A stretch of 38,387 bases of DNA, taken from assembly GCF_000332315.1 (NCBI RefSeq), contig NZ_KB235942.1:120299-158685 (forward strand). Direction: 5' to 3'. Below the pieces are notes generated by a model. That model was not told where the DNA came from. It worked only from the letters and a program-made list of their open reading frames with translations, and made no database searches. The position numbers and the translations under genes were made by a program. Below are positions 17,801-24,424 of the stretch, piece by piece. The DNA comes from Prochlorothrix hollandica PCC 9006 = CALU 1027. GTDB lineage: Bacteria > Cyanobacteriota > Cyanobacteriia > Prochlorotrichales > Prochlorotrichaceae. Every line of letters begins with the position of its first letter. Position 1 is the stretch's first letter.

Positions 17801-17986
17801 GTGGTGGGTGACTTCGGTGCGCAGTTGGCTGGCGAGGTCGGCTACGGCCCGTTGAGCGGTGCGGAAGGAGAGATAGCCGACGATCGCTTCCACTGCCAGA
17901 ATTTGCACCACAATGGGAACGATCAAAACGGTGCGCAGGGGGAAGCGACCTGTGAACTGGGCAAGGCGGGAGAAGGGGCTTAGCAC
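14888..17986 (-). CDS. Membrane-bound class III adenylate cyclase with dCache, HAMP, PAS and GAF domains
   Basis: A 1032-residue sensor cyclase predicted to make cAMP. Order: TM1 (about 17-40), extracytoplasmic dCache sensor (about 45-340, with VDTRTRPWYQAAI and GEVYILDR), TM2 (about 353-375), HAMP (about 376-430), short coiled coil, PAS (about 465-580), GAF (about 590-815) and cyclase domain (about 850-1025). Catalytic residues are visible: metal aspartates D863 (FADIVGF) and D907 (VGDEYM), adenine-selecting K903 (EKIKTVGD) and D972 (YDLWGDAV), and transition-state N979 and R983 (NVASRM). The K/D pair points to ATP rather than GTP as substrate. Monocistronic; a TTG or later start is not excluded, but the ATG gives a sensible N-terminus. 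Confidence 0.92.
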   Translation of the reverse strand: MLSPFSRLAQFTGRFPLRTVLIVPIVVQILAVEAIVGYLSFRTAQRAVADLASQLRTEVTHHTLERLENYLTLPQIINQVNADAVSLGQLDTTSFGSMQRHFWHQSQQFPSVSYIYLGTPDGDIVGVERRSIDNQLIVGIANSTTQNQFYEYATDAQGELITPPQISPKVDTRTRPWYQAAIAAANPTWSPVYSWVGSDNQLSIDAVQRAYDAQGNFRGVLAVSLALLDISRFLETLDIGKTGEVYILDRQASLIATSAQDLVFNAHAEGSKAQRVSARASETPLIRQSANYLFQRFGAWDQIQSSAQYDVTLAGQRQFLQVTPLNQVRGIDWLVVVAVPEADFMEHIYGNVRSTLILSLVAVGGLVGGGVVIARWMSRPVQHLSEASHRLSQGQLDTLVPVGGSRELGILTHSFNQMAQQLRRSFTDLKTTNAALETANAALTLSNQDLEARVLKRTTELQQSEEKFATAFWKAPVPMAISTLETGEFLEANLSFAKVLGYEPQDLKHQSSLQLGLWRNPQDRERYIQILQTQGSLSQQQVELRMQGGEICLAEFSAEIIELQGQRRVLWMGQDVTERRKLEASRDYNSRCDRLLLEVSRRLLDQTQSLDRVLPSLLQQLGALTYSDRCFWAIVPTALSVFAPASRPPGPSPMPTLVWDTNPNTETLAQGLSAASALVPQTLEVQPLNPRRLRSPGDPLVIRGEWATETLVQPVADLFPSLPGMVWDHLWEGCQSLTGRQWHWHEVEETDNPGRLLLQCLHLRSLALVPLVYLDQTVGFLGVARSQGRQGWRSKDIQVLQLVGDVLAMTQARELAEQALHQEKVQSERLLLNILPQAIANQLKQDQRAIAESFADVTILFADIVGFTAFSAEVSPEHLVHWLNQVFSHFDTLAESFGLEKIKTVGDEYMVAAGLPLYRPDHAETIADMALAMADAMTYHPTPQGDRLQLRMGINTGAAVAGVIGIRKFIYDLWGDAVNVASRMESSGKPDRIQVSETTYQRLKDRYRFQKRRLVWVKGKGWMVSYWLLGKK

Positions 17987-18044
17987 GGGTAAGGTAGGAT
18001 TTGGTAGAGCGGCCCGGGGCGGACCTGTGGAGCCTATGGGGCAG

Positions 18045-18158
18045 TATAGCGGATCTCCCAGAAGACCCTCACCCTAAATCCCTATAGCGGATCTCCCAGA
18101 AGACCCTCACCCTAAATCCCTATAGCGGATCTCCCAGAAGACCCTCACCCTAAATCCC
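18045..18158. repeat. 38-bp perfect tandem triplicate
   Basis: Three identical units beginning TATAGCGGATCTCCCAGAAG and ending CACCCTAAATCCC. The ACCCTCACCCTAAATCCCTC part also occurs alone at 27233 and near 18386, so it is a dispersed motif amplified here. Confidence 0.95.
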
Positions 18159-18205
18159 TCTCCCAGGGGGGCGAAGGACTTTGAAACTTTTGAAAATATG
18201 GAGCG

Positions 18206-18355
18206 ACCCACAGCCGGGGCAACCACGGGGGGATTGCCCCTACCCAAATCGGGGAATCTGCCCAGGTGAAATAGACCCTCTCCCATCGCCTCAGGTCTGT
18301 TTTCTGAAGCCTGAAACCCTCATTCTCCCGTGACCCCCTGAATCATTACCCTGTA
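18206..18355 (-). repeat. Family F dispersed repeat, copy 1
   Basis: Its reverse complement matches 23965-24125 closely over about 130-150 bp. Shared blocks include CAGAAAACAGACCTGAGGCG, GGTAGGGGCAATCCCCCCGT and GGTTGCCCCGG. No reading frame runs through both copies. Confidence 0.8.
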
Positions 18356-18532
18356 CGGTTAGGGAAGAGGTTAGGGAAGAGAAGACCCTCACCCTAAATC
18401 TTTCTCCCAAAATCTTTCTCCCAAAATCTTGCTCCCAGGGGGGCGAGGGGCTGGGAGAACTGGGGGGAAAAGATTTGTTAGCTCAGCAGCCGTCTTTACG
18501 TTGAAGGGGTGAGATCGCAGTCAAAATAGAAC

Positions 18533-18648
18533 TGGATAGCTGGACTGGATAGCTGGACTGGATAGCTGGGCTGGAGACCTGGGCTGGATAGCTGGGCTGG
18601 ATAGCTGGGCTGGAGACCTGGGCTGGAGATCTGGAGACCTGGACAAAG
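18533..18648. repeat. 13-bp tandem array (TGGATAGCTGGGC type)
   Basis: About nine units alternating TGGATAGCTGGAC, TGGATAGCTGGGC and TGGAGACCTGGGC, lying upstream of the xisH-like gene. Confidence 0.9.
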
Positions 18649-18689
18649 CAACTAGAGCGATCGAGGGCGTTGACGGATGGGGATCAATC

Positions 18690-18737
18690 ATGGGGGCTAA
18701 CAATCATGGGGGCTAACAATCATGGGAGCTAACAATC
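18690..18737 (+). repeat. 16-bp triplicate carrying three ATG codons in three frames
   Basis: Unit ATGGGGGCTAACAATC occurs at 18690, 18706 and 18722 (the last with one change). Because 16 is not a multiple of 3, each ATG is in a different frame. Only the third opens the xisH-like frame. Confidence 0.9.
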
Positions 18738-19147
18738 AATGGCATGATGCCCTGTGCCATGCCCTGGAACAGGAGGGCTGGGGTATAACGCGGGATCCCC
18801 TGCCCCTGGTGGTGAACCCTGAGGTCAAACGGCATCCGGTTCAGGGGGGGGGTGACAGCGTGGTGGCTGCCGATCGGGGGGACGAACACATTGCCATTGA
18901 AGTTAAAAGTTTTGGGCAAGATTCGGCGATCGTCCGGTTTTATGAAGCCCTGCGTCAATACCTGAGCGATCGCACCCTCCTGCAACACCAATATCCCCAG
19001 TACGTCCTCTATCTAGCGGTGCCCCTGGAGATTTACAACTCCTTTTTTAGTACCCCTTTAGCCCGCGCCATTATGAACAGCGAAGATCTCAATCTCATCG
19101 TCTACAACCCCCACCTGCAACAAATCACCCACTGGATCAATACCTGA
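18722..19147 (+). CDS. XisH-like protein (fdxN element excision controlling factor family)
   Basis: A 141-residue protein of the XisH family, first known from control of fdxN-element excision in Anabaena and now found widely in cyanobacteria. Its fold is related to PD-(D/E)XK nucleases. Features: WHDALCHALEQEGWGITRDPL at the start, AADRGDEHIAIEVKSF (the E-x-K core), then VRFYEALRQYLSDRTLL and the conserved LYLAVPLEIYNSFFSTPLAR and LIVYNP. The internal segment VKRHPVQGGGDSVV departs from the usual DLGAEKLLAAE-type motif. The XisI partner gene normally found next to xisH is absent. The start lies in the last unit of a 16-bp repeat. Confidence 0.82.
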   Translation: MGANNQWHDALCHALEQEGWGITRDPLPLVVNPEVKRHPVQGGGDSVVAADRGDEHIAIEVKSFGQDSAIVRFYEALRQYLSDRTLLQHQYPQYVLYLAVPLEIYNSFFSTPLARAIMNSEDLNLIVYNPHLQQITHWINT

Positions 19148-19423
19148 AGCCAAACCCTGAGGGACTGACAAACCTGGCCAGAACCCCCCACCCCCGGCAG
19201 GGTCAGGAAACCTCACACCGACATCGAGCACAACCGGTTAGGGGCGGGGAGACCTCGCCCAAGGCAGAATCTTGTGTCAGTCAACCAGAGCTAACCCTGA
19301 GGCAAACCCTGAGGCCAAACCTGAGGCCAAACCTTGAGAGGAGCGTGGATTTACCCCGACACCGCCCATCCCATCCAACAGCCATGCCCCCACCTCCGCC
19401 CCCTAACCCTTGAGGTTTGAACC
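19148..19423. other. Intergenic, short 13-bp repeats
   Basis: No gene. About 19297-19336 has three to four diverged AACCCTGAGGCCA units just before the MFS transporter gene. Confidence 0.5.
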
Positions 19424-20752
19424 TTGAACTTTAAACCCTTCACCTGGAACTGGCTGCCCCAGGTGCCGTCCCAGATTTGGATTTTGGCCGGAGGGCGGTT
19501 GCTGTCCCAAATTGGCACCGGCTTTACTCTGTTTTATGCCCCCATTTTCTTTGTGCAAGTGGTGGGGTTATCGGCAACCCAGGTGGGCTTGGCCTTAGGC
19601 AGTGGATCGATCGCCGGAGTCCTGGGGCGCTTCCTCAGTGGCACCCTCTGCGATGCCCCCTGGGCCGGTCGGCGATCGACCCTGCTACTGTCTGCTGCCA
19701 TTTCCGCCCTGGCCGATGGCTGTTTCGTGCTGGCCCAGGATGGCCTGGGGTTGGTGGTGGGTAACCTGCTCATGGGCTTAGGGGTGGGGCTGTATTGGCC
19801 TGCCACAGAAACCATAGTGGCAGATGTCACCACGCCCCAGCAGCGGGGGGAAGCCTTTGCCCTAACGCGGGTTTCTGACAGTGTGGGCCTGGGGTTGGGG
19901 GTCATTGTGGCTGGGTTCTGGCTGCAACTGACCCACAATTACCGCCTCTTGTTTGCGGTGGATGGGGTGTCCTTTGGACTATTCTTCGTGCTGGTGTTTG
20001 TGGCCATTGCCGAAACCCGACCCCCCATCCCGCTGGTGACCTCGCGATCGCGACCGTGGCGCACGGCCTTGGGCGATCGGGCCTTTCAAGTCTTTCTGTT
20101 GGCCAACATTCTCTTCACCACCTACCTGGCCCAAATTCAAAGCACCCTGCCCCTCTATTTCAGCCAAGGCGATCTGTCCAATCTAGCACCGGCAGTTCAG
20201 GCTGCTGGGGTCGCCCCGTCCGGCTTCAGTCCAGCCCTGATCAGTGTGCTGTTTTCCTGGCATGTGGTACTGATGGCGGTGGTGCAGCTCCCCGTGGCTC
20301 GGTGGTTACGCCCCTGGGGCAATGTCCAAGCCTTGCGGCTGTCGGCGGGGTTGTGGGCCTTGGGGTGGGGAGGGGTGGGCTGTTTGGGCTGGGCCATGGC
20401 CCAGGGGGTTGTGCCCCCAGGGGGGGTGTCGGCCCTCAGCCTGGGAGCTTTTGGGGTGTTGGGGATCTTAGCCCTGGCCACCGTTAGCTATCTCCCTGCA
20501 TCTGCGGCCTTGGTGGTGGATTTGGCTCCCCCGTCCCAACGGGGCTTATATTTGGCCTTAAGTTCCCAGTGTTGGGCCATTGGCTACTTTATCGGTCCGC
20601 CCCTGGGGGGATGGGCGCTGGATCAAGACTCTGCCCTACGCCATGGGTTCTGGTTTGCCCTGGCCCTCAGCGTGAGCCTCTGTTGGGGGGCGCTGTCTTG
20701 GCTCCATCAGCGATCGGGACAATCCGAGCGATCGGCCCAATCCGGACAATAA
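19424..20752 (+). CDS. Major facilitator superfamily transporter
   Basis: A 442-residue integral membrane protein with about twelve hydrophobic helices. The first half has the family loop motif (GSGSIAGVLGRFLSGTLCDAPWAGRRSTLLL between helices 2 and 3), GLGVGLYWPATETIVADVTTPQQRGEAFALTR and similar. The second half repeats the pattern (LPASAALVVDLAPPSQRGLYLA, YFIGPPLGGWALD). It resembles drug or sugar efflux MFS proteins; the substrate cannot be deduced. The start is a TTG at 19424 preceded by GAGG, since no suitable ATG precedes the first helix. The 3' end overlaps a convergent DUF760 gene by 46 bp. Confidence 0.85.
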   Translation: MNFKPFTWNWLPQVPSQIWILAGGRLLSQIGTGFTLFYAPIFFVQVVGLSATQVGLALGSGSIAGVLGRFLSGTLCDAPWAGRRSTLLLSAAISALADGCFVLAQDGLGLVVGNLLMGLGVGLYWPATETIVADVTTPQQRGEAFALTRVSDSVGLGLGVIVAGFWLQLTHNYRLLFAVDGVSFGLFFVLVFVAIAETRPPIPLVTSRSRPWRTALGDRAFQVFLLANILFTTYLAQIQSTLPLYFSQGDLSNLAPAVQAAGVAPSGFSPALISVLFSWHVVLMAVVQLPVARWLRPWGNVQALRLSAGLWALGWGGVGCLGWAMAQGVVPPGGVSALSLGAFGVLGILALATVSYLPASAALVVDLAPPSQRGLYLALSSQCWAIGYFIGPPLGGWALDQDSALRHGFWFALALSVSLCWGALSWLHQRSGQSERSAQSGQ

Positions 20753-21123
20753 CCAGATCCATCACTGCCTTCAGCCTTGCTCCGGCTGCTGTCACCGCTG
20801 CCAGAGGCCATGGACCCCATGACGCTTTCCTCTAGCTCTTTGCGCTGTTCCATTTGTCGCAAAAAATAGCCCGTCATCATGGCGGAAGCCAGCAGTCCTG
20901 CCAGGTTCTCGCGGTTTGTGACTACCTGCATATTGAAGTGCTCGGAGGGCAGCACCCCCAGCAGCCCTTGCACGTTCCTAGAAACAAGTTCTTTGACATC
21001 GGGGGTCGCAGACTTGGCAACACGGGAGAGGATCTCCGGTGACTGATCCTGCAAATACTCCAACAGGGGATTACCATTCTGAGCGTCTGAATCGGAGTCA
21101 AAAAAGTCTGGACTAAAAACCAT
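20707..21123 (-). CDS. DUF760 family protein
   Basis: A 138-residue soluble protein of the DUF760 family, found in cyanobacteria and plastids. The domain is visible as NPLLEYLQDQSPEILSRVAK and VKELVSRNVQGLLGVLPSEH, then FNMQVVTNRENLAGLLASAM and MMTGYFLRQMEQRKELE. I chose the ATG at 21123 (MVFSPDFFDSDS), because the upstream part of the longer frame is Arg- and Cys-containing and unlike the family. The Ser/Gly/Asp-rich C-terminus (from about residue 105) is encoded on the strand opposite the end of the MFS gene. The molecular role is unknown. Confidence 0.85.
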   Translation of the reverse strand: MVFSPDFFDSDSDAQNGNPLLEYLQDQSPEILSRVAKSATPDVKELVSRNVQGLLGVLPSEHFNMQVVTNRENLAGLLASAMMTGYFLRQMEQRKELEESVMGSMASGSGDSSRSKAEGSDGSGYCPDWADRSDCPDR

Positions 21124-21562
21124 GGCTAAAGGGAAAAAGTGGGGTGTGCATTGGGCCGATCGGGCGATGACTAAAGCTGCCCGAAACCCAGACATAACCC
21201 CGCTGGGTGTGGGTAACAAGGTTGTTCCGGACAAGCTCCGTGGATTGATCCAAGATGCTGGATTGATCCAAGATACTGGATTGATCCAAGATACTGGTCC
21301 AAGATACTGGATTGATCCAAAACGCTAGATTGATCCAAAACGCTACGGTAATGCCTGCGATCGGGAATTCCGCGCCATCGGCGCAGGAGTCTAGGGGAAG
21401 GAGGGGGCGGAGGGATGCCGGGGGGCACAGGTGAGGCTAGGGGGGTGGGGGTAGTGCCGATCGGTCTGGACCCTAAAAAAACTTGCTTGCTGTCTAGGGT
21501 ACCGTTTTATCTTACCTTTGCCACCTTGAATCCCTGAAGTAGCGGGGAGGGTGCCGGTTTGC
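21124..21562. other. Intergenic, 18-bp tandem repeats
   Basis: No gene. An array of about five GATTGATCCAAGATACTG units, one of them truncated, runs about 21244-21345. The rest, up to the alpha/beta hydrolase stop, holds nothing I recognise. Confidence 0.6.
21244..21345. repeat. 18-bp tandem array
   Basis: Units GATTGATCCAAGATGCTG, GATTGATCCAAGATACTG (twice), a truncated GTCCAAGATACTG, and GATTGATCCAAAACGCTA (twice, first diverged). Confidence 0.85.
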
Positions 21563-22483
21563 TCAGAGGCTGGCGGTGGGGCTGGAAGGGTGGATCGCCG
21601 ATCGCAGCCAAGCCAGTACCGCCGGGGGGCGCTCTAGGTGGGGCAGCATTCCCAGATTGGGCAACCGGGTCAAGGACTGGATCGCCTGGGGATTGAGCTG
21701 GGCAAGGCGTTGGCCAATGGTGACGGGGCTGGCTCTGGCCTGTTCCCCCCACAGCAGCACCGTGGGGACTTGGAGGAGGGGCAGATCCTGGGCCAAGTCA
21801 AAACACAAATCCCCCCGCAGGGTGGCCAAGGCCGCGATCGCCGCGTCGGGTTGGGCGGCGGCGGCACCATAGGCGCGGTGGATTTCAGCGCGATCGTGGG
21901 GACTGAGACCCTGGGGTTGTCCCAAAAGCAGACGATCGACCACCAGGGCAATGGCCCAAGGCTGGCTAGCTAAGCCATAGAGGGCGCGATCGATCCCCGG
22001 CCACTGGGCCATCTTAGCCCCCCCACTGCGGCCATAGGTGGATCCAAAATCCCCATAGCCGGACGGACTGACCAGGGCCAACCCCCGAAACAGGTGGGGC
22101 TGTTGGCAGGCAAGACGGATCGCCAGCCCCCCGGTCAGGGACGCGGCCACGACCCAGGCGGGTTCCTGCACGACGGTTTCCAGGATTTGCTGCATTTGCC
22201 CCCCATAATCCCCCAGGGTATAGCAATGGCGGGGATGGGCCGAGGCTCCCCAGCCCACAAATTCCGGTACAAAAACCCGGTGTTGCGCTGAAAAAGCAGG
22301 GTAAATCTTAGACCATTCAAAGGCAGAAGAACCCGCCCCCAAGCCATGGAAAAACACCAGGGGAGGGCAGTCGGGGGGGGAGGGAAGGGGTCGCTGGGGC
22401 GACTGGTAATAGACCAAAGCACCGAGGGGCGTGGCAAGGGTTTTAGCCCCAAAGCCGGGGGGACGAAACAGGGCTGGAGCCAT
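21563..22483 (-). CDS. Alpha/beta hydrolase fold protein with atypical nucleophile elbow
   Basis: A 306-residue alpha/beta hydrolase. The oxyanion-hole strand is VFFHGLGAGSSAFEW, the cap region is present, and the end has LPNLGMLPHLERPPAVL with the family histidine (H282). The nucleophile elbow reads WVVAASLTGGLAIRLA. Aligned to G-x-S-x-G-G, the nucleophile position is Leu (L116) with Ser one residue earlier, so it is either shifted or inactive. The acid position reads LLWGEQ, with Glu (E247) rather than Asp. I recall a similar ASSLT elbow in cyanobacterial relatives. The start at 22483 (MAPALFRPPGF) is preferred over 22552, whose extra codons run towards a repeat. Confidence 0.8.
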   Translation of the reverse strand: MAPALFRPPGFGAKTLATPLGALVYYQSPQRPLPSPPDCPPLVFFHGLGAGSSAFEWSKIYPAFSAQHRVFVPEFVGWGASAHPRHCYTLGDYGGQMQQILETVVQEPAWVVAASLTGGLAIRLACQQPHLFRGLALVSPSGYGDFGSTYGRSGGAKMAQWPGIDRALYGLASQPWAIALVVDRLLLGQPQGLSPHDRAEIHRAYGAAAAQPDAAIAALATLRGDLCFDLAQDLPLLQVPTVLLWGEQARASPVTIGQRLAQLNPQAIQSLTRLPNLGMLPHLERPPAVLAWLRSAIHPSSPTASL

Positions 22484-22529
22484 AGGGCTGGGGGGTTCGG
22501 GGCGGGTTGACTGACACAAGATGGTCGCT

Positions 22530-22635
22530 GTAGGTTGGGTAGAGGAACGCAACCCAACGAGGGACCTTGCAATACAACGAGGGACCTTGCAATAGATGGT
22601 TGTGTTGGGTTTCGCAAGGCTCTACCCAACCTACG
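22530..22635 (+). repeat. Family B repeat, copy 5
   Basis: GTAGGTTGGGTAGAGGAACG at the left and AAGGCTCTACCCAACCTACG at the right. An internal ACAACGAGGGACCTTGCAAT unit is duplicated in tandem. It overlaps the upstream extension of the alpha/beta hydrolase frame. Confidence 0.85.
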
Positions 22636-22655
22636 GTTGCGAGGTTTCTCATTGT

Positions 22656-22762
22656 GTAGGTTGGGTAGAGGAACGAAACCCAACGAGGGACCTTGCAATA
22701 CAACGAGGGACCTTGCAATAGATGGTTGTGTTGGGTTTCGCAAGGCTCTACCCCACCTACGG
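22656..22762 (+). repeat. Family B repeat, copy 6
   Basis: Almost identical to copy 5, including its duplicated CGAGGGACCTTGCAATA block, and 20 bp after it. This suggests recent tandem duplication of the whole element plus spacer. Confidence 0.85.
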
Positions 22763-22794
22763 AAACATGGGCTTTTCAGACGTTTTCTCCGTAG

Positions 22795-23874
22795 CTAAGC
22801 GGGGGGGCGCTGTTCAGGGTCTAGGGGGTTTAGGGGGTCTAGGCCCAGGGGTGCTGCTGCGGGGTTAGACCCGCCACCAGAGAGGCGATCGCGCTGATTA
22901 ATCAGAACAATGCTGACCAAGGTTAAGAACACCCCCCCCGTTTGGATGGGACTCAGCACCTCATGGAGCAGGAGATTGCCGAACAGGAGGGCGAAAACGG
23001 GGGTGAGAAAGGTGAGGGCGCTGAGGCTGGTGAGACTGCCCTGGGCTGCGAAATAGAAAAAGAGGGCGTAGGCGATCGCCGTCCCAAACACCGTGGCATA
23101 GGCCAAGGCACCGTAGTCTACCCAGGTTAACTGACTGACATCGGGGGTTTCCCAGCCCCACGCCCCCAGGGCCAAGGGGACACTGCCCATAATCATGTGC
23201 CAACCCGTGGCCATCACCGGATCCGCATGGCGGGACACATAGCGGCTGAGGATGGTGCCGATCGCCATGGCCAGAGCCGCCATCAGCATTAACCATTGGC
23301 CATTGTTGACCAGGCTTCCCCACTGGATAGCGGGCCACGTCACCCCCAACGGTGCGGCCAGCACCGGTTCCGATCCCTGGGCCAAGGCCAGCCCCGTCAC
23401 CACCCTGTTGCCCACCTCCTGGGCAGCCGTGGTGATCCACACATCGGGCAACCCCAACAGGCTGATCCCCCCAATACCCAACCCCAACCCCAGCCAGCCC
23501 CACCCCCCAATGCGCTCCCCAAACAGCCACAGGGCCAATAGGGCCACCGCCATGGGCTGGGAATCGATCATCACCGAACCCAACCCCGCCCCGGTGCGAA
23601 ACAGCCCTTCCGCCAAAAAGCCCTGGAAGAGGGTGCCATCCACCAGGGCAAAGGCCGTAATCCACAGCCACGCCCGCCAACCCTGGGGCAGGGCACGACC
23701 CAAGGCCAGGGCCACCGCCACCACCAACAGCCCCGCCGGGAAGAGGCGAAGGGTAGCCAAAAACAGGGGGGTGAGGTGGGGGACGGTCCCCTTCATGGCC
23801 ACCATGGCGGTGCCCCAGAGGAAGAAGGGAGCCAAGAACAGCAGGGAGCGGGAAGTGGTGTTTAAACCGATCAT
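22795..23874 (-). CDS. EamA/DMT-family membrane transporter
   Basis: A 359-residue inner-membrane protein with about ten helices in two EamA repeats. The first begins LLFLAPFFLWGTAMVAMKG and ends GLGLGIGGISLLGL. The second runs from LMLMAALAMAIGTILSRY to FLTLVSIVLINQRD. LTFLTPVFALLFGNLLLHE is the usual motif before the last helices. A loop of about 50 residues between the repeats (VWITTAAQEV...) is longer than usual. The C-terminal 25 residues are Pro/Ala-rich and probably disordered. Substrate unknown; metabolite export is typical of the family. It is unrelated in detail to the broken DMT gene at 639-1231. Confidence 0.88.
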   Translation of the reverse strand: MIGLNTTSRSLLFLAPFFLWGTAMVAMKGTVPHLTPLFLATLRLFPAGLLVVAVALALGRALPQGWRAWLWITAFALVDGTLFQGFLAEGLFRTGAGLGSVMIDSQPMAVALLALWLFGERIGGWGWLGLGLGIGGISLLGLPDVWITTAAQEVGNRVVTGLALAQGSEPVLAAPLGVTWPAIQWGSLVNNGQWLMLMAALAMAIGTILSRYVSRHADPVMATGWHMIMGSVPLALGAWGWETPDVSQLTWVDYGALAYATVFGTAIAYALFFYFAAQGSLTSLSALTFLTPVFALLFGNLLLHEVLSPIQTGGVFLTLVSIVLINQRDRLSGGGSNPAAAPLGLDPLNPLDPEQRPPA

Positions 23875-23964
23875 GGTGGCAGCGGGAGCGGGGTTGGGCG
23901 AGGAAACGATCAGCAGAGAAAAGGCGATCTGTTATTATAGGGTGGGTTCGCGCAGCCCCTCTCT

Positions 23965-24125
23965 CTAGGCAATTATTCAGAGGTCCACAGAAGAATGAGA
24001 GTTTCAGGCTCCAGAAAACAGACCTGAGGCGATGGGAGCGGGTTCATTTCGCGTGGGCAGATTCCCCAATTTTGGCCCGATTTGGGTAGGGGCAATCCCC
24101 CCGTGGTTGCCCCGGTTGTTGGCTA
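23965..24125 (+). repeat. Family F dispersed repeat, copy 2
   Basis: Matches the reverse complement of 18206-18355, with an extra short insertion (TTTTGGCCC) near 24071. Shared blocks are listed under copy 1. Confidence 0.8.
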
Positions 24126-24264
24126 CCAAGAGGGTCGGCACGGGGGCAAGAACCCTACCCGAGGTCGATGGTTCCAAGGTGAAATCCACCCCGTTGATCC
24201 GGCTCTGACCGGCGATCGTGGGGCTGAAACCCTACTCACTTTCCCCCTGAATAGTTACCTCTCT

Positions 24265-24362
24265 AGGGCACCTCGAAAAATCCAAATTCTCGTCCCTGTG
24301 CCAACGCAAGAATAGGGGTTGTGGCGGGCGGCTTCGCCCAACCCAATTAATCGAGGTGCCCT
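24265..24362 (+). repeat. Family C MITE-like element with 12-bp inverted ends
   Basis: Left end AGGGCACCTCGA and right end TCGAGGTGCCCT are perfect inverted repeats around about 74 bp containing GGTTGTGGCGGGCGGCTTCG. The left end is shared with 10105-10126. A diverged relative lies around 25940-26035 (GGGCACCTTGAA ... GGGTTGTAGCGGGCAGC). Confidence 0.8.
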
Positions 24363-24424
24363 CTAGCCTCCGACGGTTAGACGGCTAACCGCCCTCTAAT
24401 TAATCGTTATGCTGACAGCATTTC

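Larger units (their letters stand above)
17987..18721. other. Intergenic repeats between cyclase and xisH-like gene
   Basis: No gene. Contains a 38-bp triplicate (18045-18158), a family F copy (18206-18355), another CCCTCACCCTAAATC block near 18386, a 13-bp array (18533-18648) and a 16-bp triplicate around the xisH-like start. Confidence 0.65.
23875..24424. other. Intergenic, family F and family C repeats
   Basis: No gene. Family F copy 2 lies at 23965-24125 and a complete family C element at 24265-24362. Confidence 0.65.
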
